Positions 8,096 to 15,768 of a stretch of 40,426 bases of DNA are shown piece after piece. The position numbers and the translations under genes are program-made. The DNA is from Verrucomicrobiota bacterium. Its GTDB lineage: Bacteria; Verrucomicrobiota; Verrucomicrobiia; Chthoniobacterales; SZAS-18. Below the pieces are notes generated by a model, which was given only the letters and a program-made list of their open reading frames with translations, searched no databases and had not been told where the DNA came from. Position 1 is the stretch's first letter. Every line of letters starts with the position of its first letter. Location: positions 1 through 40,426 of the forward strand of contig JAFEGM010000116.1 in the NCBI GenBank assembly GCA_018240025.1, in the 5' to 3' direction.

Positions 8096-8395
8096 ATGAC
8101 CATCACCCAGGCCGCAGCCCCCACGGGCACCGCGGTCACCATCGCAGGAACCGTCCGCACACCGCTCACCCTCGTCCGCCGACTCACCGACCGTCAGGCG
8201 CGCGTAGGGTTCCGCGTCGAGACCGACGCCGGCTCATACAACGTCCACGCCAACGGGATCCTCGCCGAGATGCTCCGGCTGACGACCCACCGCGGCGACC
8301 GTGTAATCGTCCACGGCCCGGCTGTCACGTTCAGCCACCCCGCCCAGACCATCCCCGACCTCGAGGCCGACAGCGTCGAACTCGACCTCCGCTGA
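8096..8395 (+). CDS. Small OB-fold-like protein, possibly single-strand DNA binding
   Basis: 99 residues, starting at the ATG 22 bases after the P1 operator with GAGGAG 7 bases upstream; an in-frame TTG at 8081 lies too close to the operator. The body is a series of beta strands: VTIAGTVRTP, ARVGFRVETDAGSYNVHAN, a helix ILAEMLRL, then GDRVIVHGPAV and DSVELDLR. Alternating strands with a GTV start and a GDRVIVHG turn recall OB-fold proteins of the SSB type, but no diagnostic signature is present. It is the first gene of a six-gene run of small element genes. Confidence 0.6.
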   Translation: MTITQAAAPTGTAVTIAGTVRTPLTLVRRLTDRQARVGFRVETDAGSYNVHANGILAEMLRLTTHRGDRVIVHGPAVTFSHPAQTIPDLEADSVELDLR

Positions 8396-8442
8396 CCCAC
8401 GACGAGGATGGACACCACGACGCATCAGCAGGAGAGAACCCC

Positions 8443-8664
8443 ATGACCCGCATCTTCCACGTCAACGGCAAGCCCGTCGACGTCACCGACGCCGCCGCGG
8501 TCCAGGCACTCACCGCGGACGAGTACGCCGACCTGCTCGCTCAGACCCTCAACGACACCGACGCGACCGACACCGAGATCGTCGGACTGCGCCAGGACCA
8601 GCCCGACGCCGGCACAGGGTTCATCATCACCAACCCGCCCAATGAGAGCGGGAGCGAGCGATGA
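8443..8664 (+). CDS. Small acidic hypothetical protein
   Basis: 73 residues, start with AGGAGAG upstream. Strongly acidic, with MTRIFHVNGKPVDVTDAAAV at the N-terminus and a helix ALTADEYADLLAQTL. No known family recognised. Its stop overlaps the next start (ATGA), so it is part of the P1 transcript. Acidic small proteins are common early products of phages and plasmids, and some mimic DNA, but nothing specific shows this here. Confidence 0.65.
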   Translation: MTRIFHVNGKPVDVTDAAAVQALTADEYADLLAQTLNDTDATDTEIVGLRQDQPDAGTGFIITNPPNESGSER

Positions 8665-9152
8665 CCGAGCGCCGGAACAACACAGCCCATCGCCGCGGCG
8701 TTGGTGTCCGCAGCGCGGAGGCTCGACGATGCCCGGTGTGCGGACGTGGCGCCGCGCTGGTGAGCGTCACTCCCCGCCCGCTCACGCCAGGAGAGACGAC
8801 CACCTACTGCCGGTGGGACGACTGCACCTATGCGCGGGTGGCGCCCTCTTCGAGTGATCTGTCGCGGCTGCGAGACGGCACGCATGCGACTGCCAGAGCG
8901 ATCGCCGACGCCGAGGCTCGCGGACGGATCGACGACGCTGCGAATCAGGCGCTGATCGACCGACTGTACCCGCCGCTCGATTCGACCGGTCAGCCATGGC
9001 GGAGCGCGTTCGATCATGCACGCCAGGAAGGGCGCAGCGAAGCCGAGGCATACGACTTCGCAGACGAGTACGCGGCCTACGTGGAAGACCGGCAGTACGA
9101 GATCCGCGATCCTGACCTCCCGATCCCGTCCCCGAGCGAGTGGACACGATGA
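8661..9152 (+). CDS. Zinc-ribbon hypothetical protein
   Basis: 163 residues. A treble-clef or zinc-ribbon type site is formed by CPVCGRG near residue 24 and YCRWDDC near residue 49. The rest is helical and acidic (ATARAIADAEARGRIDDAAN, then RQEGRSEAEAYDFADEYAAY). No catalytic motif. ATGA overlaps on both sides place it inside the P1 operon. Confidence 0.65.
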   Translation: MTERRNNTAHRRGVGVRSAEARRCPVCGRGAALVSVTPRPLTPGETTTYCRWDDCTYARVAPSSSDLSRLRDGTHATARAIADAEARGRIDDAANQALIDRLYPPLDSTGQPWRSAFDHARQEGRSEAEAYDFADEYAAYVEDRQYEIRDPDLPIPSPSEWTR

Positions 9153-9370
9153 CCGGGCGCGCTGTTCTACGTCGGGAACTGGAACGGTTCGCGGCCGCGC
9201 GCACGGTGCAGTTGCCCGCCTGCCGAGGCGGGAGCCGAAGCATGAAGGATCCCCGCCAGCTCTCCCAGGCTGAGCTCGACGAGTACCTCGACCAGCTCGT
9301 GCGTGACGGCGACGATGACAGCCCGGAGTTTCACCGCGCCTACCAGTTGTGGGAGGAGCTCAACGGCTGA
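9149..9370 (+). CDS. Small hypothetical protein ending the P1 operon
   Basis: 73 residues from the ATG at 9149, which overlaps the previous stop. An internal ATG at 9242 with GGGAG upstream could instead give a 42-residue protein; the C-terminal part (SQAELDEYLDQLVRDG, RAYQLWEELNG) is the better-formed region. No known family. A strong terminator follows 20 bases later. Confidence 0.5.
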   Translation: MTGRAVLRRELERFAAARTVQLPACRGGSRSMKDPRQLSQAELDEYLDQLVRDGDDDSPEFHRAYQLWEELNG

Positions 9371-9390
9371 CGTTTGACCGTGCCGCCCTC

Positions 9391-9427
9391 ATCGGGGCCC
9401 TGCCGACCGGCGGGGCCCCGATTTCTG
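9391..9427 (+). terminator. Rho-independent terminator of the P1 operon
   Basis: ATCGGGGCCC (9391-9400) pairs perfectly with 9413-9422 and is followed by TTCTGT. It directly abuts promoter PA, a tight terminator-promoter junction. Confidence 0.75.
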
Positions 9428-9458
9428 TCCGCGAACACCCCCAACCCCGGCCTATACC
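9426..9458 (+). promoter_or_regulatory. Second-class promoter PA (TGTCCGCGAA-N17-TATACC)
   Basis: TGTCCGCGAA at 9426-9435 and CCTATACC ending at 9458. The same 33-base frame with conserved ends recurs at 15769-15801 and, on the minus strand, before ftsK at 39628-39660. If TATACC is the -10, CGCGAA takes the -35 place at 17-bp spacing. The downstream leader AGACGAA is also shared with 15769. Confidence 0.65.
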
Positions 9459-9481
9459 CAGCAGACGAACGGGAGAGGCCA

Positions 9482-10885
9482 ATGTGCGACGACATCGACC
9501 ACGGCGGGCGGCGGTGCCCGTCGTCGACGGCCGAAGGGCAGCGGCGCCGCCGCGCCGAGAAGCGCGAGCGGAACGCCGAGAAGCAGCTTGAGGCCTTCAT
9601 CGGCGCGACCCCGTTCCGGCCGGTCTCGGGCGAGCTGATGCGGATGAGCTCGCGCCCCAGCTATTGGGACACCGACGAGTGGATCGAGTACGAAGACACC
9701 CTGCGCGCGGCCGCGGAACGTCACGGGATCGAGATCTCCGATCTGCAGCACGCGGACGGGCTCTGGGAGGGCACGTCGGAGCCTGCAGGCGCATATATCG
9801 TCCACGCGGACAGCTTCGAGCAGGTCACCGACTGGGCCGGCGAGCTGGCGGGGCGGTATGACCAGGACAGCATCATGGCCGGGTACTTCGACGCTGACGG
9901 CCCCGACCGGGTCTACAGCTTCGCCGCCGGCACCGGCTCGCAGCAGCAGGTCCAGGAGACCCTCGACATTCTCCGTGCCGCCGGCGCACCGGGAGGCAGG
10001 CTCTACGACGGCAAGCTCGAGATCGCGGAACCCGCCGAGTATCCACTGCCGGCATCCGCCGTGAACGCGATCGCCGCCCGTCTCGGAACAGAACCCACCT
10101 TCGCTCGAGCGCACGTTGCCTTCGTGCCCGGCAACGACAGCTACCGTCGCCACCAGCCGATCAAGGAGATCCAGTCACTCAGAGAGAGGTACGCCGATAC
10201 GCATAATTTCCCACAGCGCACGCCGATCCCCCGACTGACCGAGCTCGACGACATCGCTGCAGCGCGGGCATACGCGGCCGCACCGCACGAGCCCGCGCAC
10301 CCGCAGGTCGCCCGCTCCTACCGATCACTGCGGCAGCACATCGGCGCTCAGTGGAACATGCTTACAGAAGCCGGCTACACCTTCGAGCCCTGGCACGGCG
10401 AGACCGAGCAGCCCTACGCCGACTCTGCCGCGATGCTGGCCGATCTCCGCGAGAACAAGCACCTGTTCTACTTCCGCACCGAGGTCTCGCAGCACAGCGA
10501 GGGGGCCCTTCCGCCGGATCATCCGATGGCTCGCAGCGTTACGGTCACCCTGCCCACAGGCGAGCGTGCGCCGATGCTCGCCAACGACGTCTTCCGCGCC
10601 GTCCACGACGCGATCGCGCACAGCGAGGGCCACCAGTTCGGACCCTACGGCGAGAAGCGAGCCTGGTGGACACATCGCGCCTGCCTCCCCCGCGAAGCGC
10701 GGCTCGCGCTGTGGTGCGAGACGCGCGCGCAGAACTGCTGGACCAACGCCGGCCCCCACATGACCACCGAGGGGGAAGCCGGGCATCCCCGGCTCATTCG
10801 GCGGAGGGAACCGGGTTGGATGCCGCTGAGTGAACGCCCCTATGCGCAGCAGAAGTGCTGCCGCGTCGATTCCGCACTCCTCTAG
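9482..10885 (+). CDS. Large element protein with conserved HD/H/ETR-Q C-terminal domain
   Basis: 467 residues from the ATG at 9482 (GGGAGAGG upstream); the longer open frame includes the terminator and promoter and is rejected. The N-terminus is basic (RRRRAEKRERNAEK). The middle is soluble and mixed (WDTDEWIEYEDTLRAAAERHG; YIVHADSFEQVTDWAGEL). The last 130 residues have FRAVHDAIAHSEGHQFGPYG, GEKRAWWTHRACL and WCETRAQNCWTN. Similar His/Glu/Arg-Gln-Asn blocks occur in unnamed phage and plasmid proteins, and suggest a metal-dependent enzyme, but I know no established function. It is the only gene after PA. Confidence 0.65.
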   Translation: MCDDIDHGGRRCPSSTAEGQRRRRAEKRERNAEKQLEAFIGATPFRPVSGELMRMSSRPSYWDTDEWIEYEDTLRAAAERHGIEISDLQHADGLWEGTSEPAGAYIVHADSFEQVTDWAGELAGRYDQDSIMAGYFDADGPDRVYSFAAGTGSQQQVQETLDILRAAGAPGGRLYDGKLEIAEPAEYPLPASAVNAIAARLGTEPTFARAHVAFVPGNDSYRRHQPIKEIQSLRERYADTHNFPQRTPIPRLTELDDIAAARAYAAAPHEPAHPQVARSYRSLRQHIGAQWNMLTEAGYTFEPWHGETEQPYADSAAMLADLRENKHLFYFRTEVSQHSEGALPPDHPMARSVTVTLPTGERAPMLANDVFRAVHDAIAHSEGHQFGPYGEKRAWWTHRACLPREARLALWCETRAQNCWTNAGPHMTTEGEAGHPRLIRRREPGWMPLSERPYAQQKCCRVDSALL

Positions 10886-11000
10886 TCCACGGCGGCTGTA
10901 GGAACCGCTCAGAGTTGTCCGCGGCGCCAGCCACAGAGCCGGGATCTCCCACCGAGGATGTCCACCGGAGTGCGGCCAGATTCTGTGCTGAGTTGTCCGT

Positions 11001-11031
11001 GACGGCTGCGGCCAGCTTCGTCGAAGCCGTC
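11001..11031 (-). terminator. Possible terminator of the AraC operon
   Basis: GACGGCT (11001-11007) pairs with 11025-11031, with an inner GCTTCGTCGAAGC palindrome. It overlaps the stop codon of the VOC gene and lacks a clear U-run, so it is only a weak candidate. Confidence 0.3.
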
Positions 11032-11416
11032 AGTACTTGGTTTCCGCCGGCTCTCTGAACGCCACTAGACCTACGAGGTTTCCTTCGGGGTCGCGAATGA
11101 ATGCTTGCCATTCTTCTCGCCCTGCTGGTCCGAGCGCATCTGTGGTGTGAGTGAAAATCGGCCGCCCCGGGGATACGATTTCAACCTCGCCGGCTCGGTC
11201 GACGGCTAAATCCAGATCATCGACGCGGAGGTAGAGCAGCGCTGACGGTGCCGCGCTCTCGAGTAGCAGACGGACGCCGTCGAGATCGAAGAACACCAAA
11301 CCGGGCGGATCGAATCGGGCCACAGGGGCGGAGTCGAGCAGCGCGGAATAGAAGGCTGTGGCGCGTTCCAGATCGACCACGCGCTGGGCTACTTGGACGA
11401 GAGACGCCATGCTCAT
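11030..11416 (-). CDS. VOC (glyoxalase/bleomycin-resistance) family protein
   Basis: 128 residues. One beta-alpha-beta-beta-beta repeat pair of the vicinal oxygen chelate fold: VVDLERATAFYSALLDS, VFFDLDGVRLLLES, LYLRVDDLDLAVDRA, then FIRDPEGNLVGLVAF, the usual final strand. VOC proteins isomerise, cleave or bind small molecules such as methylglyoxal adducts or antibiotics, normally with a metal; the metal ligands are not obvious here. It is the last gene of a four-gene operon and overlaps the previous stop by ATGA. Detoxification or binding of an unknown compound is inferred. Confidence 0.82.
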   Translation of the reverse strand: MSMASLVQVAQRVVDLERATAFYSALLDSAPVARFDPPGLVFFDLDGVRLLLESAAPSALLYLRVDDLDLAVDRAGEVEIVSPGRPIFTHTTDALGPAGREEWQAFIRDPEGNLVGLVAFREPAETKY

Positions 11417-11817
11417 TTGCCGTCGCCGTGCACGTCTCGAATGACGGCGAGGGAGCGATCGAGTAGTTCCCGCAGCGCATCTTGGTCCACCCCCGACAAT
11501 CGGGTGAGGTAGAGGCACGCGCTACTGGTGCGGTGTGGACCGAGCCGCTCGAGCAGGTCGGGCCACCGCTCGGCAAACCCCTCGACCAGGTAGAGCGTGT
11601 GCTTGGACCCGGAAGCGAAGGCGATCTCAGGCGCGATACCCTCTCGCCCGCTGTCGTACGCGTAGGCGTATTGGCCGAACCCGACAATCCGTTCCGCCCA
11701 CACCACAGGCGGGCGCTGCGCAACGTGCTCGAAGAGCTCGAGGAGCTCGGTTACCTCGCCGCGTCGCGGCCCGGTTGCCCGGTCCAGCGCCTCGTCGACG
11801 CTGGTGTCGGAAGGCAT
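11413..11817 (-). CDS. DUF1801-type protein
   Basis: 134 residues with the family pattern: RGEVTELLELFEHV, then PPVVWAERIVGFGQYAYAY, IAFASGSKHTLYLVEGF, and a C-terminal CLYLTRLSGVDQDALRELL with LVIRD-like tail. The fold is that of YdhG/DUF1801 proteins, which are structurally known but poorly understood. It overlaps both neighbours by ATGA. Fused or adjacent VOC and SRPBCC partners under an AraC regulator are a recurring arrangement in actinobacteria. Confidence 0.78.
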   Translation of the reverse strand: MPSDTSVDEALDRATGPRRGEVTELLELFEHVAQRPPVVWAERIVGFGQYAYAYDSGREGIAPEIAFASGSKHTLYLVEGFAERWPDLLERLGPHRTSSACLYLTRLSGVDQDALRELLDRSLAVIRDVHGDGK

Positions 11818-12272
11818 CACGAGGCAGTCTCCGTTGCTCGCTGCGATTCGATGTATGCCTTGAGTCGGGCCAGGTGGTCGCCGTCTTCCTTCTTCGTGAT
11901 CGCGGCCACCAGGGGCAGCATCATCCGCCGCAGTCCGCCGGCTGCGAGTTCGCACGTCCACTCGATCCGCGTTCCGTTGCCGTCCGGGTGCAGCCGGTAG
12001 AAGTAGGTCGCGGTGATGCCCTCCGCCTCGCTGGCGACCGCGAAAGCGGTGGGCCGCTCGAGAGCCACGATCTGCAGCTGCCCCGTCGCCTCCTTGCTCT
12101 TCACGCGGCGCGTCTCCTCGATGACGGACCCCACATCGAGCGGGCCATCCGTCACCCTCACGCTCTTCACGACACCGTCGACGTAGTCGACCGCCCTTGT
12201 GGGATCTGCCAGCACTGCGAACACTTCCTGCGGCGATCTGTCGATGTGCTCGGTGAACTCGAAAGCGATCAT
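11817..12272 (-). CDS. SRPBCC (START/Bet v1-like) family protein
   Basis: 151 residues: N-terminal EFTEHIDRSPQEVFAVLADPTRA, the hallmark first strand and helices of polyketide-cyclase/SRPBCC proteins, central strands with VGSVIEETRRVKSKEATGQL, and a long C-terminal helix ending LARLKAYIESQ. These proteins bind hydrophobic ligands in a deep cavity. ATGA overlaps with the AraC gene upstream and the DUF1801 gene downstream. Confidence 0.82.
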   Translation of the reverse strand: MIAFEFTEHIDRSPQEVFAVLADPTRAVDYVDGVVKSVRVTDGPLDVGSVIEETRRVKSKEATGQLQIVALERPTAFAVASEAEGITATYFYRLHPDGNGTRIEWTCELAAGGLRRMMLPLVAAITKKEDGDHLARLKAYIESQRATETAS

Positions 12273-13231
12273 GGGGCTTCTCCTGAGTGATGGTCGGGTT
12301 GGTGATCAAGAGGCACATAGGCGTCGGTCCAGCTGACGCGAACGGCGTCGTTCGCGCGCTGGTCGACGTGATGGATCTCGAAGGGCGGTGCGCAACGCAA
12401 CCGCCACCCTTCTGAGGGCGTCCATTGCACCCCGATGGCCGCGAAGGTCTTCGCGATCTGCTCTGCACCGCCGGTGTGCCGATGCGCGACGCACACCTGC
12501 GCCGGCATCCGGCGATAGGTGAAGGGGTGGGGTGGATCTATCGGTGCGGGGATGGGGATGCCAGCGTCGAAGCGGATCTGCTCGTTATCCACCACGTAAG
12601 GGTCATCTGGGGTGATGCCCACGAGGAGGTCGGAGGAGTGGGCGATGCCGTGCTCTCTCGCGAAGGCCCGTAGCTGCTGCCACGGCTCGACAGATGGGTG
12701 CCCGATGCCGAGGCCACTGTACCCGCGATGACGAAGGACGAGCAGGTGCCGCTCAGGGGTGCGCTCAACCCGTACCGGGACGGCCTCAAGGTCGAAACGG
12801 AGTGTCAGCGGCGTCTCTTCTGCGAAGCCCGCAAACGTCGTGCTCTGCTGGGCCACGTCCGCGTGCTCGCGGTACGCGCGCAGCATCCTGCGATACTCCG
12901 ATGGGCTGATCTCGAACCGCTGCACGAACGCGCGTGTGAAGGTCTCAGGGGTTGCGAACCCAGATTCCAACGCGATGTGCAGCACCGTGTCCGTACTGAC
13001 TTTGAGCCGGTAGACCGCTCGCTCAAGCCGCAACCGGCGCAGGTGCGCTTTCAGGTTCTCACCCACGACCGCACGGAATACGCGATGAAAGTGGTGCGGC
13101 GAAAAACCAGCGACCGCCGCGATCTCGGCGAGGGTCACCGGCTCCTCGAGACGCTCCTCCATCCAGTGAAGCGCCCGGCTCACACGTTGCAAATGCCGCT
13201 GAGCGGTGAGTGGAAGGACGGCTGAGGACAC
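12269..13231 (-). CDS. AraC-family regulator with GyrI-like sensor domain
   Basis: 320 residues. N-terminal AraC DNA-binding domain about residues 10-115 (LEEPVTLAEIAAVAGFSPHHFHRVF, seen in two helix-turn-helix units, the second with ALESGFATPETFTRAF), and a C-terminal GyrI-like ligand domain about residues 155-305 (LRHRGYSGLGIGHPS, AHRHTGGAEQIAKTF). This Rob/SoxS-like domain order is typical of sensors of amphipathic drugs. It is the first gene of the minus-strand operon and presumably regulates it. The operon sits between plus-strand element genes, which suggests insertion as cargo. Confidence 0.88.
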   Translation of the reverse strand: MSSAVLPLTAQRHLQRVSRALHWMEERLEEPVTLAEIAAVAGFSPHHFHRVFRAVVGENLKAHLRRLRLERAVYRLKVSTDTVLHIALESGFATPETFTRAFVQRFEISPSEYRRMLRAYREHADVAQQSTTFAGFAEETPLTLRFDLEAVPVRVERTPERHLLVLRHRGYSGLGIGHPSVEPWQQLRAFAREHGIAHSSDLLVGITPDDPYVVDNEQIRFDAGIPIPAPIDPPHPFTYRRMPAQVCVAHRHTGGAEQIAKTFAAIGVQWTPSEGWRLRCAPPFEIHHVDQRANDAVRVSWTDAYVPLDHQPDHHSGEAP

Positions 13232-13302
13232 GCCTCGAATCTATGAGCGCGGACTGTCGGCGTCTCGACATTTTTTGCGAAACCCACCGGAGCACTAACC
13301 CC

Positions 13303-13375
13303 CAATGCCCCGAAATGTCCATATGGACATCGCGTAGACATCTCCCTTGCGAAATGGATAACTCCGAGCGGAACC
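13303..13375 (+). repeat. Upstream activating-type element, copy 2
   Basis: Diverged duplicate of 7945-8014. Contains TGTCCATATGGACA (13316-13329), a perfect 14-bp palindrome, and related half-sites, giving repeats at 13325, 13336 and 13356 with the same spacings of 11 and 20 bp. It lies upstream of promoter P2 and downstream of the divergent araC start. Confidence 0.6.
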
Positions 13376-13386
13376 TACAGCGGCGG

Positions 13387-13435
13387 TTGACGAGGGCAGG
13401 TCGCCTGCGTACCATCAGTGAATGTCACATTCACT
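13387..13435 (+). promoter_or_regulatory. Promoter P2 with palindromic operator
   Basis: -35 TTGACG (13387-13392), 17-bp spacer, -10 TACCAT (13410-13415), operator AGTGAATGTCACATTCACT (13417-13435). Identical operator to P1 and P3. Confidence 0.87.
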
Positions 13436-13459
13436 ACCGCTTCATCTGAGGAGGACTCC

Positions 13460-13783
13460 ATGACAACGGCCATCAAGATCACCCCCGCCGGCGAGATCGA
13501 CACCATCCGCATCGACGAGCTGCCCGACTACCAGCGCGAGATCGGCGGCTGGGTCGCAGAGCTCCGCCTGACCAACGGCCACGCACTGCTCGTCGACGAG
13601 GAAGCCGGTCTCAAGGTCACAGAGCCGAACCTGCTCGCCTCGCTCTACCTGACCGAGCACGGCCGCGGCGCACTGCTGTTTAGCACCGCGCTCATCGTCG
13701 GGCTGCACCCCAGGACCGGTGAGTGGATCGACGTCGCCCCCGACGTCGACGAGCAGCTCCGCGCGATCGCTGCGCAGATCTGA
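13460..13783 (+). CDS. DUF3846-type protein
   Basis: 107 residues from the ATG at 13460, with GAGGAGG 7 bases upstream, 24 bases after the P2 operator. Family pattern: YQREIGGWVAELRL, a middle LLVDEEAGLKVTEPN, and a C-terminal LLFSTALIVGLHPRTGEWIDV. Proteins with this domain are frequent on plasmids and phages of Gram-positive bacteria; the function is unknown. It starts the P2 operon ahead of the Mom-like gene. Confidence 0.75.
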   Translation: MTTAIKITPAGEIDTIRIDELPDYQREIGGWVAELRLTNGHALLVDEEAGLKVTEPNLLASLYLTEHGRGALLFSTALIVGLHPRTGEWIDVAPDVDEQLRAIAAQI

Positions 13784-13787
13784 CCTC

Positions 13788-14741
13788 ATGCCCACCCTGA
13801 ACGCTCGGCCGGTACTCATGCCGGCCGAGCCGCCCTCCTCCCCCGCGAGCGACTACTGCCAGCGTTGGTCTCGCGGCGCCCATTCGTGGCGCCACATCTC
13901 CGAAGGCGGGTTCGACCCCCGTCTATACCAGGTGGCCCCGATCACGGAAGCCGCCGCGCGAGCATTCGTCATCGACGAGCACTACGCAGCATCCTTCCCC
14001 GCAGCACGCTTCTCGATCGGGCTGCTCACCCGCGACGACCGCTTCCCCATCAACGGCGCCATGGTCGACGAGATGGCACTGGTCGGCGTCGCCACCTTCT
14101 CCACCCCGATGAGCAGAGGAGTCCTCAGCTCCGTCTTCGGCACGCTCGAGCCCTACGAACAGAGCATCGAGCTCGGCCGATTCGTACTCACCGACACACC
14201 CGCGAACGCCGAATCCTGGTTCCTCGCGCGCGCTTTCCGCCACGCCTACGACCGGGGCATCCGCGGCGTCGTCTCTTTCGCCGACCCCTTGCCACGGCGC
14301 CGACAGATCACCGAGACCCTCGACAACGGCACCACAATCGAGCGCATCGAACAGACCTCGCCCGGCCACATCGGCGGGATATACCAAAGCGTCAACGCGA
14401 TCGCCCTCGGCCGCAGCACCGCACGCACCCTGAACTACCTCCCCCGCCGCGGCCTCGTGCTCTCCGAGAGATCTCTGTCCAAGGTAAGAGGACAGGAGCG
14501 AGGCGCCGACGCCGCCGAGCGACACCTGGTCTCGCTCGGCGCCCCCATCCGCCGCGCAGGGCAAGACCCGCGAGCCTGGCTGCGCGAGGCGCTCGCCGCG
14601 CTCGATGTCACGAAGATCAGGCATCCGGGGAACTTCCGATACGCCTTCCCTCTTGGCAGCAGCTCCCAGCGTCGCCGGCTGCCGATCGGGCTGCCGCGCA
14701 CCGCGTACCCCAAAGCCGCCACCGACATCCTTCCGGGCTGA
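13788..14741 (+). CDS. Mom-like DNA modification protein (GNAT-fold)
   Basis: 317 residues if it starts at 13788; an ATG at 13818 is also possible. Core features resemble the phage Mu Mom family, which modifies adenines in the host DNA so that restriction enzymes fail: FVIDEHYAAS, VGVATFSTPMSR, ELGRFVLTD, GVVSFADPLPRRRQ, then GHIGGIYQSVNAIALGRS and LSERSLSKVRGQERG. The C-terminal region ends with RHPGNFRYAFPLG and YPK. Known: Mom carries an acetyltransferase fold and adds a methylcarbamoyl group. Inferred: it protects the element during transfer. A perfect 10-bp hairpin lies over its first codons, which may limit expression. Confidence 0.78.
   Translation: MPTLNARPVLMPAEPPSSPASDYCQRWSRGAHSWRHISEGGFDPRLYQVAPITEAAARAFVIDEHYAASFPAARFSIGLLTRDDRFPINGAMVDEMALVGVATFSTPMSRGVLSSVFGTLEPYEQSIELGRFVLTDTPANAESWFLARAFRHAYDRGIRGVVSFADPLPRRRQITETLDNGTTIERIEQTSPGHIGGIYQSVNAIALGRSTARTLNYLPRRGLVLSERSLSKVRGQERGADAAERHLVSLGAPIRRAGQDPRAWLREALAALDVTKIRHPGNFRYAFPLGSSSQRRRLPIGLPRTAYPKAATDILPG
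13803..13830 (+). other. Hairpin over the start of the Mom-like gene
   Basis: GCTCGGCCGG (13803-13812) pairs perfectly with 13821-13830; the 8-nt loop holds the alternative ATG at 13818. There is no U-run. It could terminate the DUF3846 message or hide the Mom start. Mom is toxic in Mu and tightly limited there, so translational control is plausible but inferred. Confidence 0.5.
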
Positions 14742-14772
14742 GACCCCCGCTGCAGGCGGGTGCAAATCGGAG

Positions 14773-14821
14773 TTGACGGGGCATATCGAATGCCTCATAC
14801 TAGTGAATGTCACATTCACTA
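14773..14821 (+). promoter_or_regulatory. Promoter P3 with palindromic operator
   Basis: -35 TTGACG (14773-14778), 17-bp spacer, -10 CATACT (14796-14801), operator AGTGAATGTCACATTCACT at 14802-14820, with symmetry extending one further base on each side. Drives ardC. Confidence 0.87.
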
Positions 14822-14846
14822 CTTGTCCACTTTGAGGGAGGACACC

Positions 14847-15722
14847 ATGACCACCAAGACCCGCCGCAGCGGCACCACCCGCCGCACCCCGGAAGAGCGC
14901 CGCGCACAGGCCGAGGCGCTCCACGAGCAGCTCACCGCACAGGTCGCCACGCTGGCCAAGAGCGAGAACTGGAAGGCCTGGCTGCGCTTCGCGCGCATCG
15001 TCCGCCGGCGCTCGTTCTCCAACCAGATGCTCATCCTCGCGCAGGGCGGCACCCACTGCCTCGGCTACCGCCAGTGGGAGACCCTCGGCCGTCACGTCGT
15101 CAAGGGCGCGAAGTCGATCAAGATCTTCGGCTACTCCACCAAGCGGATCGTCGAGGTCGACGAGGCCACCGGAGAAGAGTCCACCAGCAGTCGAGTGATC
15201 TACCCGGTGCTCTCCGTGTTCGACGTCCGCGACACCGATGGCGAGCCGCTCCCCGAGCAACCGGCCATCTACCTCGAGGGCGACGACGTCGCAGGCCTCT
15301 TCGACCAGCTCGCCGACTTCATCACCGCGCAGGGCTGGGATGTCGCGCTCGAGGACATCGCACAGGACGGGCTCAACGGGTACACCGATGGCCAGGCCCG
15401 ACAGATCCGGGTCGACAGCAAGATGGCACCGGCCATGCGCGTCAAGACCCTCCTGCACGAGATCGGTCACGCACTTCTGCACTTCGACGAGGGCAGCACC
15501 CGCGAGCACCGCGGAGTGATCGAGACCGAAGCAGAGTCGGTCGCGTACTGCGCCGGTGGCCTCCTCGGACTCGACACGTCCGCGTGGTCGATCGGGTACG
15601 TCGCAGGATGGGCCGGCGGTGACGTCGACCTCATCCGCAGCGTCGCCGGCAACGTCCTCCGTGCCGTCAACGCGATCGCCGACGCCATGCTCGGCGCCGA
15701 CGACCAGGCCGCGGCCGCGTAA
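14847..15722 (+). CDS. ardC: ArdC-like antirestriction protein with IrrE-type peptidase domain
   Basis: 291 residues from the ATG at 14847 with GAGGGAGG upstream, preceded by P3. The N-terminal half (about 25-130) matches the ArdC single-strand DNA-binding domain: WLRFARIVRRRSFSNQMLIL, GYRQWETLGRHVVKGAKSI. The C-terminal half is an ImmA/IrrE-type metallopeptidase with LLHEIGHALLH (HEIGH at 204-208) and a third ligand in ETEAESVAY near 226-234. Known: ArdC proteins bind single-strand DNA and protect incoming plasmid DNA from restriction. It is alone between P3 and a terminator. Expression on entry into a new host is inferred. Confidence 0.87.
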   Translation: MTTKTRRSGTTRRTPEERRAQAEALHEQLTAQVATLAKSENWKAWLRFARIVRRRSFSNQMLILAQGGTHCLGYRQWETLGRHVVKGAKSIKIFGYSTKRIVEVDEATGEESTSSRVIYPVLSVFDVRDTDGEPLPEQPAIYLEGDDVAGLFDQLADFITAQGWDVALEDIAQDGLNGYTDGQARQIRVDSKMAPAMRVKTLLHEIGHALLHFDEGSTREHRGVIETEAESVAYCAGGLLGLDTSAWSIGYVAGWAGGDVDLIRSVAGNVLRAVNAIADAMLGADDQAAAA

Positions 15723-15727
15723 CAGCC

Positions 15728-15762
15728 CTCGGGGGGCGGGCTCGCCTATGCCCGCCCCCGAG
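15728..15762 (+). terminator. Terminator after ardC
   Basis: CTCGGGGGGCGGG (15728-15740) pairs with CCCGCCCCCGAG (15751-15762) with one bulged G, followed by AATCTCT. It abuts promoter PB, repeating the terminator-promoter junction seen at 9391-9458. Confidence 0.7.
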
Positions 15763-15768
15763 AATCTC

